This document shows positions 17,672 through 26,888 of a DNA stretch of 64,000 nucleotides, one piece after another (the first letter of the stretch is position 1; each line of letters begins with the position of its first letter). The notes under the pieces are model-generated. The model had not been told where the DNA came from. It made no database searches and saw nothing but the letters and a program-made list of their open reading frames with translations. The stretch is from Bacteroidota bacterium (lineage in GTDB: Bacteria > Bacteroidota > Bacteroidia > Chitinophagales > Chitinophagaceae): the NCBI GenBank assembly GCA_020161535.1, contig JAIUNW010000004.1, positions 124,001 through 188,000 of the forward strand. Reading direction: 5' to 3'. The position numbers were made by a program, and so were the translations under genes.

Positions 17672-17890
17672 TCATATATGATCGTATTCGCCTTTCATTG
17701 CATAGTAACCGAAAATGACGAGTCCGGCGATGATCGGCAGAAAAACGATTAAAAACACGATCCATTGTATCTGTGTATCGATTTGTGGTTTGCTGGTCAT
17801 TTCATGAATGGCAATGCGAAACAGCAATATGGCCAACGCCAGACCTGCCAGTATCCACAAAACACCAAACCATCTTTTTATTTGTGACAT
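17672..17890 (-). CDS. Small two-helix membrane protein (DUF6814-like)
   Basis: Start chosen at the ATG at 17890 (MSQIKRWFGVLW); the longer frame upstream encodes no plausible protein. The 72-residue product has two membrane helices (about 8-26 and 43-65) with a short IDTQIQWI link and ends in YYAMKGEYDHI. I recall similar small proteins (DUF6814) next to MFS carriers in Chitinophagaceae. It follows the MFS gene by 29 nt on the same strand and may help that carrier (inference). Confidence 0.7.
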   Translation of the reverse strand: MSQIKRWFGVLWILAGLALAILLFRIAIHEMTSKPQIDTQIQWIVFLIVFLPIIAGLVIFGYYAMKGEYDHI

Positions 17891-17919
17891 GTGCTTGTTT
17901 TTAAAAGAATGAATAGGGT

Positions 17920-19380
17920 TTAATCGGTTACATCGGGGTCGATGCGGTTGCTCAGGTAAAGCAAGCCAATAACAAAACAGAAACCAGCCACTACAATCGG
18001 GTACCACAAGCCAATCAATTTATCGTTGGTATAGGTGGTGGTAAGCAAGGTTGCAATAAAAGGGGTTAGTCCGCCGAAGACCCCATTCCCAATATGATAC
18101 GGCAGCGACATACTGGTGTACCTGATCCTGGTAGGGAATAATTCCACCAAAAAAGCGGCGATCGGTCCGTAAACCATCGTAACCAGTAGTACCTGGATAA
18201 ACACCAGGCCAACGAGCGACCAATAGCTGCCGGATTCGAGTTTTTTGTCGAGGGCGATGGTGTTGCCCGCACTGGTTTTCTCGGTGTATTGGAAACCGTT
18301 CTGCAACAGAATCTGGCGGCTGCTGCTATCAATAGCGGTGCTGCTGACCTGCGCTACAGCGGGGATGTCGGCGCTGTGCAGCATTTGTCGGTACACGGGT
18401 CGATAAAGGCAAATGGCGAGCAACATGCCGGCGAGCATGATTCGTTTTCGACCCAATCGATCACTGAGGGCGCCAAACACAATGAAGAAGGGGGTTGCGA
18501 ACAAGATGGCCCAGATCAGGATGGTGCGGCTTTGGTCGAAATTGATCTTGCATACATTTTCCATGAACGACTGCGCGTAGAATTGTCCGGTGTACCAAAC
18601 CACCCCCTGGCCCATGGCGGCACCGAACAAAGCAAGCAATACCATTTTCAGGTTGGCTTTGTGTCCGAAACTTTCTTTCAACGGATTTTTGGACGTATTA
18701 CCCGATGCTTTCAGTTTTTTAAAGAGCGGCGATTCTTCCATCTTCATGCGGATATAGATCGACACGATCACGAGCAGGATCGACACCAGGAAGGGGATGC
18801 GCCATCCCCAGTCGTTGAATTTTTTGATGGAGGCTTCCGCATTGCTGTCGAGGGCGTGGCGGGTGATGAGGATCACGCCGAGGGAAAGAAAGAGACCAAG
18901 GGTGGCAGTGGTTTGAATCCAGGAGGTGAAGTAACCGCGTCGGTTGGGTGGGGCATGTTCGGCCACATAGGTTGCTGCGCCGCCGTATTCGCCACCGAGG
19001 GCCAGGCCTTGAACCAGTCTTAATAACAACACCAGGAGCGGTGCTGCGAAGCCAATTTGTTCATAACCCGGCACCAGGCCAATAGCGAATGTGGAACCGC
19101 CCATCAGCACGAGGGTGAGGAGGAAGGTGTTTTTGCGGCCCATCAGGTCGCCCAGCCTGCCGAATACCAGCGCGCCGAAGGGGCGAACAATGAAGCCGGC
19201 GGCAAACGTGGCCAGGGTGCTGAGCAGGGCTGCCGTCGGATTGGTTTTTGGGAAAAATTGATTGGCAATAACCGTGGCAAGGCTGCCGAAAATGTAAAAG
19301 TCATACCATTCAATCAGCGTACCGGCCGAGGAGGCGCCAATAACGCGCCAGATTCCCCGGGTGGAGATGGTTTGATTCAT
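17920..19380 (-). CDS. MFS transporter, metabolite:H+ symporter type
   Basis: The 486-residue carrier has twelve predicted helices and the MHS/ProP-KgtP pattern: early IEWYDFYIFGSLATVIANQF, loop motif GRLGDLMGRKN near residue 85, VQGLALGGEYGGAATYVAE, and the repeated loop FGALSDRLGRKR. A longer polar insert (about residues 330-385) lies between later helices. The family moves small organic acids or osmolytes with protons. The gene diverges from acetyl-CoA synthetase across 40 nt, so acetate or another carboxylate is a reasonable guess. Confidence 0.88.
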   Translation of the reverse strand: MNQTISTRGIWRVIGASSAGTLIEWYDFYIFGSLATVIANQFFPKTNPTAALLSTLATFAAGFIVRPFGALVFGRLGDLMGRKNTFLLTLVLMGGSTFAIGLVPGYEQIGFAAPLLVLLLRLVQGLALGGEYGGAATYVAEHAPPNRRGYFTSWIQTTATLGLFLSLGVILITRHALDSNAEASIKKFNDWGWRIPFLVSILLVIVSIYIRMKMEESPLFKKLKASGNTSKNPLKESFGHKANLKMVLLALFGAAMGQGVVWYTGQFYAQSFMENVCKINFDQSRTILIWAILFATPFFIVFGALSDRLGRKRIMLAGMLLAICLYRPVYRQMLHSADIPAVAQVSSTAIDSSSRQILLQNGFQYTEKTSAGNTIALDKKLESGSYWSLVGLVFIQVLLVTMVYGPIAAFLVELFPTRIRYTSMSLPYHIGNGVFGGLTPFIATLLTTTYTNDKLIGLWYPIVVAGFCFVIGLLYLSNRIDPDVTD

Positions 19381-19400
19381 CCTTAAACATACTAAATTAG
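19371..19400 (+). promoter_or_regulatory. Bacteroidetes-type promoter for acs
   Basis: TTTG (19371-19374) is followed after 18 nt by TAAATTAG (19393-19400), one mismatch from TAnnTTTG. It sits 20 nt upstream of the acs ATG. The -33 part overlaps the first codons of the divergent MFS gene. Confidence 0.45.
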
Positions 19401-19420
19401 CAGGCTATAAGTGCAGCCAT

Positions 19421-21334
19421 ATGTCATATCCCTACCAGATTAGTTCTAAAGAAGCGTACCAACAGGCCTACCAACGAAGTGTTACCGACCCCGAAGGTTT
19501 CTGGGCAGATATTGCCTCGCACTTTTTCTGGCGAAAGCGGTGGGACAAGGTGTTGGAGTGGAATTTCAAAGAGCCAAAGATTGAATGGTTCAAAGGTGGA
19601 AAGTTGAATATTACCGAGAACTGCCTCGACCGGCACTTGGGTACCCTGGGCAATAAGCCGGCGATCATTTGGGAGCCCAATAGTCCCGAAGACGATCACC
19701 GCGTGCTGACCTATCGCGAACTGTATAACAAAGTAGTTCAGTTTGCCAATGTGCTGAAAAACAACAACGTAAAAAAGGGGGATCGGGTTTGTATCTATAT
19801 GGGCATGGTGCCGGAACTGGCGGTGGCCGTGCTGGCCTGTGCGCGGATCGGTGCCATTCATTCGGTCATTTTTGGCGGGTTTAGTGCGCAGAGTATTGCC
19901 GATCGATTGATTGATGCCAATGCCGAGTTTGTGATTACCTGCGATGGTGCTTATCGGGGCAATAAGGAGATAGCCCTGAAATCGGTGATTGACGATGCGC
20001 TGGTGCAGTGCCGATTTGTGAAAAAAGTGATTGTGCTAACGCGTACGCGCACGCCGGTTTCGATGATCAAGGGCCGCGATGTGTGGTGGGAAGATGAGGT
20101 GCGCAAAGTGGAAACCCAGGGCAACCCCGATTGCCCGGCGGTGGAAATGGATGCAGAAGACCCGCTGTTTATTTTGTACACCTCCGGCTCTACTGGTAAG
20201 CCCAAGGGCGTTGTACATACCGTGGCCGGTTATATGGTGTACACGACCTATTCTTTTGTGAATGTGTTTCAGTACAAACCCGGCGATATCCATTTCTGTA
20301 CGGCCGATATTGGCTGGATTACGGGGCATAGTTATATTGTGTACGGTCCGCTGGGCGCCGGTGCCACCACGATGATTTTTGAAGGGGTGCCAACCTGGCC
20401 CGATGCGGGTCGTTTCTGGGAAATTGTAGACAAGTACCGTGTCAATATTTTGTACACCGCGCCAACGGCGATTCGATCGCTGATGGGCTTTGGCCTGGGA
20501 CCTTTACAAGGCCGCAAACTGGATTCATTAACCGTGCTGGGTACGGTGGGTGAGCCCATCAACGAAGAAGCCTGGCATTGGTATGATGAGCATATCGGTA
20601 AGAAAAAATCACCCATTGTAGATACCTGGTGGCAAACGGAAACTGGTGGCATCATGATCAGCAATATGGCGGGCATTACGCCGGGCATACCTTCGTATGC
20701 AACCCTGCCGTTGCCGGGCGTGCAGCCGATACTGGTGGATGACCGGGGCGTGGAGATTGAGGGCAATGATGTGAGTGGTAACCTATGTATCAAGTTTCCC
20801 TGGCCATCGATCATTCGCACTACCTATGGCGATCATGAACGTTGCCGCACTACCTATTTTGCTACCTATGATGACATGTATTTCACGGGCGATGGCTGCT
20901 ATCGCGATGCGGAAGGAAATTATCGCATCACTGGTCGAGTGGATGATGTATTGAATGTGAGCGGGCACCGCATTGGCACGGCCGAAGTGGAGAATGCCAT
21001 CAACATGCACGCGGGGGTGGTAGAGAGTGCAGTAGTGGGTTATCCGCACGATATCAAGGGCCAGGGCATTTATGCATTTGTGATTTTCCAGGGCTCGCAT
21101 GGCGATGAGAAACTGAATCGCCAGGATATAACGTTGACGGTTAGCCGAATTATTGGTCCTATTGCCAAGCCGGATAAGATCCAGTTTGTAAACGCCTTGC
21201 CCAAGACCCGCAGCGGCAAGATCATGCGTCGCATTCTACGCAAGATTGCCGAAGGCGAGATGGACAAACTGGGCGATACCAGTACCTTGTTGGATCCGGG
21301 TGTGGTGGATGATATTAAAGACGGCCGGATTTAG
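19421..21334 (+). CDS. acs: Acetyl-CoA synthetase (AMP-forming)
   Basis: The 637-residue enzyme has the adenylate-forming core motifs: YTSGSTGKPKG (253-263), TWWQTETGG, and GRVDDVLNVSGHRIGTAEVE. The catalytic lysine is K600 in TRSGKIMRRILRK, which is normally controlled by acetylation. Size and N-terminal features match Acs rather than propionate-CoA ligase. It makes acetyl-CoA from acetate, ATP and CoA. The divergent MFS gene may bring in its substrate. Its stop lies 2 nt from the stop of the facing amidohydrolase gene. Confidence 0.95.
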   Translation: MSYPYQISSKEAYQQAYQRSVTDPEGFWADIASHFFWRKRWDKVLEWNFKEPKIEWFKGGKLNITENCLDRHLGTLGNKPAIIWEPNSPEDDHRVLTYRELYNKVVQFANVLKNNNVKKGDRVCIYMGMVPELAVAVLACARIGAIHSVIFGGFSAQSIADRLIDANAEFVITCDGAYRGNKEIALKSVIDDALVQCRFVKKVIVLTRTRTPVSMIKGRDVWWEDEVRKVETQGNPDCPAVEMDAEDPLFILYTSGSTGKPKGVVHTVAGYMVYTTYSFVNVFQYKPGDIHFCTADIGWITGHSYIVYGPLGAGATTMIFEGVPTWPDAGRFWEIVDKYRVNILYTAPTAIRSLMGFGLGPLQGRKLDSLTVLGTVGEPINEEAWHWYDEHIGKKKSPIVDTWWQTETGGIMISNMAGITPGIPSYATLPLPGVQPILVDDRGVEIEGNDVSGNLCIKFPWPSIIRTTYGDHERCRTTYFATYDDMYFTGDGCYRDAEGNYRITGRVDDVLNVSGHRIGTAEVENAINMHAGVVESAVVGYPHDIKGQGIYAFVIFQGSHGDEKLNRQDITLTVSRIIGPIAKPDKIQFVNALPKTRSGKIMRRILRKIAEGEMDKLGDTSTLLDPGVVDDIKDGRI

Positions 21335-21336
21335 GT

Positions 21337-22647
21337 TTAGCGACGGGCCGCCGGCTTCGTTTCGCTGTTGTTCCGATAGTCGTTTTTATACACTTCACCG
21401 CCTTTCATCACGAAGCCAACTTTTTCGAGGCTGGTGATATTGGTGAGTGGGTTTTCTGTTACAGCAATGATATCTGCATATTTGCCGGCTTTGATAGAGC
21501 CGGCTTTTTTTAGGCCGATGAGGTCGGCAGCATTGATGGTGGCCGATTGAATTGCCTGCATAGGGCTCAGACCATACTTAACCATATAGAAGAATTGTTT
21601 TCCGTTCCAACCATGGGGATAAACGCCGGCATCGGTTCCGTAGGCGATTTTAACGCCCGCTTTTACGGCTTTCGCGAAATTGTTTCTTTGTGTTTGGCCA
21701 ACCAGTTTTTCTTTGTCGAGGATCTTTTGCGGAAAACCCAGTTTCTTGTATTCGCTCATGATATAGTCGTCGTTGTAGATATCGGCCACCAGGTACGTGC
21801 CATGTTGTTTCATGAGTTCAATGCCTTCGTCGTCGATAAAGCTGCCGTGTTCAATGGAAGCCACGCCGGCTTTTACGGCCATCTTGATGGCTTCGGTACC
21901 ATGGGCATGGGCGCAGGTTTTGCGGTCCCACATGTTCGCTTCAGCTACTAAGGCATTCATTTCTTCCTGGCTGTATTGCGGGGCACCTACACTTTCTTCT
22001 TCGGTAAGTACACCGGCGCTGGCACCGAACTTGATGACGTCGGCACCGTATTTCACATTATAGCGTACCTGCTTGCGTACTTCGTCTACGCCGTTGGCAA
22101 TACCGCTCATGCCTTCGGGATAATTGAATTGCAGGTAGGGCGAATAGCCATTTAAGTCACCATGGCTACCAGTGGAACCAATGAAGAGTCCGGCGCAAAC
22201 CATGCGTGGGCCAGGAATATCACCATGGTTGATGGCGTTGCGCAATGCGACGTCGAGAAAAGCGGCTGAGCCTACATCCCGAATGCTGGTGAAGCCGGCT
22301 TCGAGGGTGCGTTTGGCATAAATCGGCGCGAGGATAGCGAAGTCGACGGCAGTTTTGCGAAAGATTTCAGCGTAGTAGTCGCTGCCAGGCTGGCTGGTTA
22401 CATGGGTATGGCAGTCGATTAGTCCCGGGAGTACCGTGGCTTTAGACAGATCGATGATCTCAGCATTTTTCGGAACAGCGATATTGGCGCCAACGGCTTT
22501 GATGGTATCTGCTTCGATGACGATGAGTTGGTTCTCGAGCACGGTACCGGTTTCGGTATCAATTAGTTTTCCTGCTTTGATAACGGTGGTTTGCGCCTGG
22601 GCAGCGATGGCCAGCAGCAGGCCAAAGACGCAGAGCAGTTGTTTCAT
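21337..22647 (-). CDS. Secreted metal-dependent amidohydrolase
   Basis: Start set at the ATG at 22647, which opens a signal peptide (MKQLLCVFGLLLAIAAQAQ). The mature protein has the amidohydrolase fold: H80-T-H82 in LIDCHTHV, a central lysine region (GADVIKFGAS), CAHAHGTEA, IEHGSF and GTDAGV for the remaining metal ligands. It resembles imidazolonepropionase-like and Xaa-Pro dipeptidase amidohydrolases of Bacteroidetes, acting in the periplasm on cyclic amides or dipeptides. The substrate is not clear. It is convergent with acs; the upstream side carries the palindromic repeats. Confidence 0.88.
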   Translation of the reverse strand: MKQLLCVFGLLLAIAAQAQTTVIKAGKLIDTETGTVLENQLIVIEADTIKAVGANIAVPKNAEIIDLSKATVLPGLIDCHTHVTSQPGSDYYAEIFRKTAVDFAILAPIYAKRTLEAGFTSIRDVGSAAFLDVALRNAINHGDIPGPRMVCAGLFIGSTGSHGDLNGYSPYLQFNYPEGMSGIANGVDEVRKQVRYNVKYGADVIKFGASAGVLTEEESVGAPQYSQEEMNALVAEANMWDRKTCAHAHGTEAIKMAVKAGVASIEHGSFIDDEGIELMKQHGTYLVADIYNDDYIMSEYKKLGFPQKILDKEKLVGQTQRNNFAKAVKAGVKIAYGTDAGVYPHGWNGKQFFYMVKYGLSPMQAIQSATINAADLIGLKKAGSIKAGKYADIIAVTENPLTNITSLEKVGFVMKGGEVYKNDYRNNSETKPAARR

Positions 22648-22673
22648 GTGTTGTTGGTTTTGGGGCAAATTTT

Positions 22674-22714
22674 CTACCCGACGGGTAGCACCCGACGGGT
22701 GCCACCCGTCGGGT
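22674..22714. repeat. Triple ACCCGWCGGGT palindrome cluster
   Basis: Three 11-nt copies lie at 22676-22686, 22690-22700 (ACCCGACGGGT) and 22704-22714 (ACCCGTCGGGT, reverse orientation), spaced 14 nt start to start. Each is nearly self-complementary and together they can fold alternative hairpins. The cluster is 27 nt upstream of the amidohydrolase start codon. Other copies lie at 31522-31546 and 53270-53280. Confidence 0.85.
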
Positions 22715-22766
22715 AAATGAATGTAAGCATAAGAAAGATGGCGACCATCAAATGCGGCGGTTGGTC

Positions 22767-22800
22767 AAAAAAAAAGGTGTCTCGTCGGAGACACCTTTTA
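22767..22800 (-). terminator. Rho-independent terminator for the T9SS cargo gene
   Basis: On the minus strand an 11-bp stem (AAAGGTGTCTC/GAGACACCTTT) with a 4-nt loop is followed by nine T residues. It lies 20 nt beyond the stop of the gene ending at 22819. Confidence 0.88.
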
Positions 22801-22818
22801 TAGAAGAAGATGATTGTT

Positions 22819-24963
22819 TTATTGAACTACAACCGGGCTAACCAGTTTCTTGTCACCGTCGCTGATGCGGATAAAGTAGCTGCCTTTTTTCAGGTTGCTG
22901 ATATTCACTTTCAGTCGGCTGTCGTTACCAAAAGTCACTTGCTCCTGGCGAACAACAACGCCATTGGAAGAAACAATGGTAAGCGCCACTTTCTTGTTCC
23001 GCAGGGTAGTGTTTTCCAGGGTTACCTGCTGGCTGGAAATGGCTGGGTTCGGGAACAGGCGCAGACCAGTTGCGGTACCGTTGGTGGCGATCACACGAAT
23101 CACGGAAGAATAAGTGAACTTACCATCAAAGTCAGTTTGTTTGATGCGGTAGTAGTTCTCACCATCCAGCGGGTTGTTATCGGTGAAGGCGTAGCTGCTG
23201 CGCAGTGAAGTTGTTCCGCGGCCTGGAACAGTGCCGATGGCATCAAAGCCGTGACCGGTAGCAGAACGTTCAACGGAATATACGTCGTTGTCTTTTTCAA
23301 CAGCAGTTTCCCAATTCAGGTCAACCTTGCCTTCGAAGTAGCGGCCAGTAAAGTTCAGCCAGTTAACAGGGAGGGGGTTGAGGGTTGCATCTATTGAAGC
23401 AAGCGTGAAATTCGGATAGCTGGTTTGCGTAGTGGCGGTACCAACAAAAGTAAATCCACCGGCCGAATATTGATCAGAAGGCGAATTGCTGCGGTTAACC
23501 CAGGCACTACCGGCTACTGGCCAGTTGGCAACACGAAGGGCTGTAGCATCCGTAACACCGCAACTGCGTGTATTTTCATACGATAACCATACGCGAGCAT
23601 TTCCACCAGCGCCGCCTGCAATTTTTGAAAGCGTCCAATATTCACATTGACTGGCGTTGGTTAACGGAGCAGTTACACTTGTTCCAGGCATGCCAACAGT
23701 AGCGGGGTCAACAGAGAAATACTGTGCGATGTAGGTTCCTGTAGCAGCCAACGGGTCAGTGGAAGTACCCGCACCACTAATTAATAAGGGTGCAGCTACT
23801 GTGCCGTTTCCAATGGGGAATGTAAAATTAGCAGGTCCCGCTTTTTGCACCGGGCCGTTAACATGGCTTGCATTAGAGAATCCAGTAGCTAGCGCCGTAG
23901 GTCCCATTTGTAAAATGGCGCTGCTGGTCGTATTTAAAATGCCACTGGTGAAAGTGATCAACTGAGCTGCTCCATTTGCAATAAGTGTGTTTGTTAAAGT
24001 TACAGCACCGCCGGTCTTGTTAAAAGTGATGGGGCCATTCCATTTGTCATTATCTGAACCCACCAGATTGATCGTTTGCGCATTAGAACCAGCAAAAGTG
24101 ATTGCTGCAGTAGACTGTCCGGCCAATCCGCCACCGGCAGATGATAAATTGCCAAAAAGGCGAATACCACCGCTGAAAGCTGCCCCTTTGTTAAAGCGAC
24201 CGGTAACTAATTGCAAATTGCGACGGATATCTATTACCGTATTTTGAAAAAAGTTAACAATGTCGTTTGTGGTACTTGCAGAATTAAGCGTTACGTCATA
24301 AAAACTAAGGTTGGTCGTTGACACTTGGTCAACCCGAATAACTGTTGGCGTTGTGTGAGATGCTAGTTTCTCAAAACGTACAAATGTATTGTTAGACGCA
24401 GCGAAAGTAGAAGGATCTTCCAGTCGGAAGTTGCTGCGAAATACCAATGTGTTGCCAAAGTTTAGAATAAAGGCGGTGGAAGTTCCCATTAACCCACTCA
24501 TATAGAAGTCCCCATCAATAATATGGGTAGTATTTCCGCCCAGAATAAATTGCCCCCTGCTTTGTCTAAATGACCCCAGGTCAGTAAATGTTGCGCTGGT
24601 TATTACAGTGGAGTTAGCCGATGCCATATTGAAACCCTCACCGTCAATTGTACTGTTCAGGGTCAGGTCAGATTCTATGAGCAACACTATGGCAGCACTT
24701 GCAAGAATTTCAATCTTGTCAACAGTAAAAGGGATGTCTACAGAAGATGCGCCGGTGCCTCGTCCTCCACTCATTGACCTGAATATTACCCGGTCACCAG
24801 TTCCCGGTAACGAAGTGGCCGCAGTATATGCTGGTGCCGTTGTTGACCAACTTGCTGGATCACTCCAGTTTCCAATCCCCAAAGCCGCCCAGTAAAAATC
24901 AGCGGCACGTCCGGCAAACGGTAAAAACAATAATAAAAGAGATAAGTGTAGCAGTCTTCTCAT
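22819..24963 (-). CDS. Secreted protein with type IX secretion (Por) sorting domain
   Basis: Start placed at the ATG at 24963 before a signal peptide (MRRLLHLSLLLLFLPFAGRA). The 714-residue product opens with WAALGIGNWSDPASWS, a pattern common at the start of Bacteroidetes surface proteins. A long strand-rich repeat region of Asn/Thr/Ser-rich segments follows. A fibronectin-like region (NWETAVEKDNDVYSVERS) precedes the C-terminal type A sorting domain LRLFPNPAISSQ ... GSYFIRISDG. The tail directs export by the T9SS and anchoring at the cell surface. It fits a surface adhesin or shell protein; no catalytic motif is seen. Confidence 0.85.
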   Translation of the reverse strand: MRRLLHLSLLLLFLPFAGRAADFYWAALGIGNWSDPASWSTTAPAYTAATSLPGTGDRVIFRSMSGGRGTGASSVDIPFTVDKIEILASAAIVLLIESDLTLNSTIDGEGFNMASANSTVITSATFTDLGSFRQSRGQFILGGNTTHIIDGDFYMSGLMGTSTAFILNFGNTLVFRSNFRLEDPSTFAASNNTFVRFEKLASHTTPTVIRVDQVSTTNLSFYDVTLNSASTTNDIVNFFQNTVIDIRRNLQLVTGRFNKGAAFSGGIRLFGNLSSAGGGLAGQSTAAITFAGSNAQTINLVGSDNDKWNGPITFNKTGGAVTLTNTLIANGAAQLITFTSGILNTTSSAILQMGPTALATGFSNASHVNGPVQKAGPANFTFPIGNGTVAAPLLISGAGTSTDPLAATGTYIAQYFSVDPATVGMPGTSVTAPLTNASQCEYWTLSKIAGGAGGNARVWLSYENTRSCGVTDATALRVANWPVAGSAWVNRSNSPSDQYSAGGFTFVGTATTQTSYPNFTLASIDATLNPLPVNWLNFTGRYFEGKVDLNWETAVEKDNDVYSVERSATGHGFDAIGTVPGRGTTSLRSSYAFTDNNPLDGENYYRIKQTDFDGKFTYSSVIRVIATNGTATGLRLFPNPAISSQQVTLENTTLRNKKVALTIVSSNGVVVRQEQVTFGNDSRLKVNISNLKKGSYFIRISDGDKKLVSPVVVQ

Positions 24964-25140
24964 GGTAGCGTATTTGATGGAGGTTTGATTCATAAACAAT
25001 AGTTTTTAACACGTTTAAAGACACAGTAAACCGTTGCCAACAGGCACGGCTTGGCTTGCTTCTACGATAAAGAGGGTGCGGAAACTATGGTTTATTCACC
25101 GAGGATACTCAGACTACTAGCGATATTGATATACGAAAAT

Positions 25141-25162
25141 AGCCATATCAAATGATATGGCT
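25141..25162 (-). terminator. AT-rich hairpin, probable terminator of the L,D-transpeptidase gene
   Basis: AGCCATATCA and TGATATGGCT are perfect complements around AA. On the minus strand the hairpin is followed by ATTTTCG. It lies 46 nt beyond the L,D-transpeptidase stop. The T-run is short, so activity is uncertain. Confidence 0.45.
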
Positions 25163-25207
25163 ACAAAAATATTGATAATTTGTTGGTTAACTACCTACTT
25201 ACGGGAA

Positions 25208-25771
25208 TTATTTGCGAATAGTCACCTTGGTTCCGATCGGAATCAGGCTGTATATTTCGTCCATTTCGATGCGCTTCAGGCTGATGCAACCATTGGTCCA
25301 GTTCTGGAAATAGTCCACCGCCATATCATCGCGCTCCCAGGTACCATGAATCCCAATACCATCGCCCATTTTGGCGTTTTTGGGGATGAGTCCCTTGGCC
25401 TTCCGCTCGTTGAACTTGGCAATATCCACCGGCGTCGGGTAGTCAATCAACATCATCTTCCCCCATTTCTTGTCGGGTCGTTTGATGGCGATTTTGTACT
25501 CACCCTCCGGTGTTTTCCGGTCGCCCTGGATCATCTTGTCGCCCCCTGTTTTTTCACCAAAAACCACGGGATAAGTGGCATACCAGCCCTCATCGTCGTA
25601 AATGCTCAGTTCGTAGTCTGATTTGTCGATAATAATGTGGGCAGCACCGGTCAATTCTCCACCCAGCACGCGATTGTGGTTAAAACGGATCGACCGATAG
25701 TGATCGCCCGAAAAGGAAAATAGGCCAACGGTACAAACTAGGCCCAGGGATACGGATAGGCGTGACAGCAT
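25208..25771 (-). CDS. L,D-transpeptidase (YkuD domain), exported
   Basis: Start chosen at the ATG at 25771, where a hydrophobic signal starts (MLSRLSVSLGLVCTVGLFSF). The 187-residue product has a YkuD catalytic domain: YDDEGWYATYPVVFGEKTGG, DRKTPEGEYKI, then IHGTWERDD and the catalytic Cys in WTNGCISLK. These enzymes make 3-3 peptidoglycan cross-links or attach proteins to the wall. The neighbours downstream in the same direction are none; upstream on the same strand are LysM and BON envelope genes, separated by a 24-bp hairpin. Confidence 0.88.
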   Translation of the reverse strand: MLSRLSVSLGLVCTVGLFSFSGDHYRSIRFNHNRVLGGELTGAAHIIIDKSDYELSIYDDEGWYATYPVVFGEKTGGDKMIQGDRKTPEGEYKIAIKRPDKKWGKMMLIDYPTPVDIAKFNERKAKGLIPKNAKMGDGIGIHGTWERDDMAVDYFQNWTNGCISLKRIEMDEIYSLIPIGTKVTIRK

Positions 25772-25897
25772 GTATTTCGGATTTAAGTTTTCTGTCGTTT
25801 TGGGTACAGCATCAAAAACGCTGCCGAAGCCTTCAATATTTCGGTTGTGGATAAACTTTCGGTGAATGATAACAAATCGAAAAAGGCTTAAAAAGTG

Positions 25898-25957
25898 CAA
25901 GGTTTAATGTTTAAAGTTTAAAAGGACCCATCCTTAAACTTTAAACATTAAACCTTG
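25898..25957. repeat. Long perfect hairpin (24-bp stem)
   Basis: Bases 25898-25921 are the exact reverse complement of 25934-25957, with a 12-nt loop. The arms consist of the phased TTTAAAGTTTAA / TTAAACTTTAAA type of AT-rich words. It lies between the LysM gene and the L,D-transpeptidase gene. No T-run follows on either strand. Confidence 0.85.
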
Positions 25958-25977
25958 AACAGTTGATTGTTAATCAA

Positions 25978-26355
25978 TTATTTACGAGGAATCTTCAGTT
26001 CCCATCCCGGTTGGATAATATCCGGGTTTTTGATTCTTTCTTTGTTGGCCTCGTAGATGTCTTTCCAGCTAAGACCGGGATATTTCTTCGCAATTTTACT
26101 AAGGTTATCGCCGCTCTTCACCGTATAGGTTTCATCAGCCCCTTCTGCCACCGCCAGGTTCAACACCAGGTCAGCATCCCGGAAGTCGGGGTTGAGCGCT
26201 TCGTAGGTATCCCAAAGCTTTTGTTTGGAACTGCTGCTGCTGGCGGTACCATCTATATAGAGCACACCATCCTGTTCACGTACCTGCAGGTCGGCAACCC
26301 CTTCGGCCTGGGCCGCGTCTACCAGGGCTTTGTATTTGGTTTCCTGTAATGCCAT
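25978..26355 (-). CDS. BON-like and LysM domain protein
   Basis: The 125-residue protein has a BON-like segment (about residues 8-70, with VLYIDGTASS and LNLAVAEG) and a LysM domain (75-123: YTVKSGDNLSKIAKKYPG ... NPDIIQPGWELKIP). It resembles YgaU/LysM small proteins, which bind peptidoglycan. No signal peptide is seen, so export is uncertain. It follows a two-BON lipoprotein gene by 12 nt on the same strand and is probably in that operon. Confidence 0.85.
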   Translation of the reverse strand: MALQETKYKALVDAAQAEGVADLQVREQDGVLYIDGTASSSSSKQKLWDTYEALNPDFRDADLVLNLAVAEGADETYTVKSGDNLSKIAKKYPGLSWKDIYEANKERIKNPDIIQPGWELKIPRK

Positions 26356-26367
26356 AATTTTTCGTTT

Positions 26368-26862
26368 TTACTTGATAACCAGTTTGTTTTCTACTTTTTT
26401 AGGCTTGATCTCATTCAGTTTCTGGATGAGTGCAGGGAGGTCAGCCTTTTTGATGGTGCCGGTCAGGGTAACTACGCCATCTTTTACGGCGGCTGTTACT
26501 GATTTAGCGGCAGGGATGGCTGCAATTACATCTGCAGCGCTTTTTTGCAGGGTTTCATCGGGATTGATGACAACTGGTGCAGGTGGCGGCGGTGGTGGTG
26601 TTACCGTCAGGCCATTTACCACAGATTTTACCCCTTTTACGGCTTTGGCGGCCGTTTCAGCCGCAGCTTTGGCGGCATCATCAGACACTTCTCCACTCAG
26701 GGTGGCGACACCGTCTTTAACGCTGGCAGTTACACCCGGATAAGCGGCAATGGCCGTAGTCACGCCCTTTTCAACGTCGGCGTCTTTGGGCTTGCAGGCA
26801 GTAAAAGTCATGGCGACGATCAGTGCGAGCATAGCAAGACCCCTTCCGATTTGTTTTTTCAT
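26368..26862 (-). CDS. Lipoprotein with two BON domains
   Basis: Start placed at the ATG at 26862; the longer reading would overlap the previous gene and lacks a signal. The 164-residue product has a lipobox FTAC (Cys23) and two BON domains (about 30-88 and 100-164), each with the V-KDGVATLSGEV or V-KDGVVTLTGTI core, joined by a proline-rich linker. BON domains bind membranes or envelope polymers, as in OsmY. It is flanked by DUF4332 and LysM genes on the same strand. Confidence 0.85.
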   Translation of the reverse strand: MKKQIGRGLAMLALIVAMTFTACKPKDADVEKGVTTAIAAYPGVTASVKDGVATLSGEVSDDAAKAAAETAAKAVKGVKSVVNGLTVTPPPPPPAPVVINPDETLQKSAADVIAAIPAAKSVTAAVKDGVVTLTGTIKKADLPALIQKLNEIKPKKVENKLVIK

Positions 26863-26888
26863 ACTTGTTGATTTGTGTTGGTATTTAA

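Noticed and set aside
18289..19023. 244-codon frame opposite the MFS gene
   Set aside because: It is the antisense of a well-supported transporter and its composition is that of a shadow frame.
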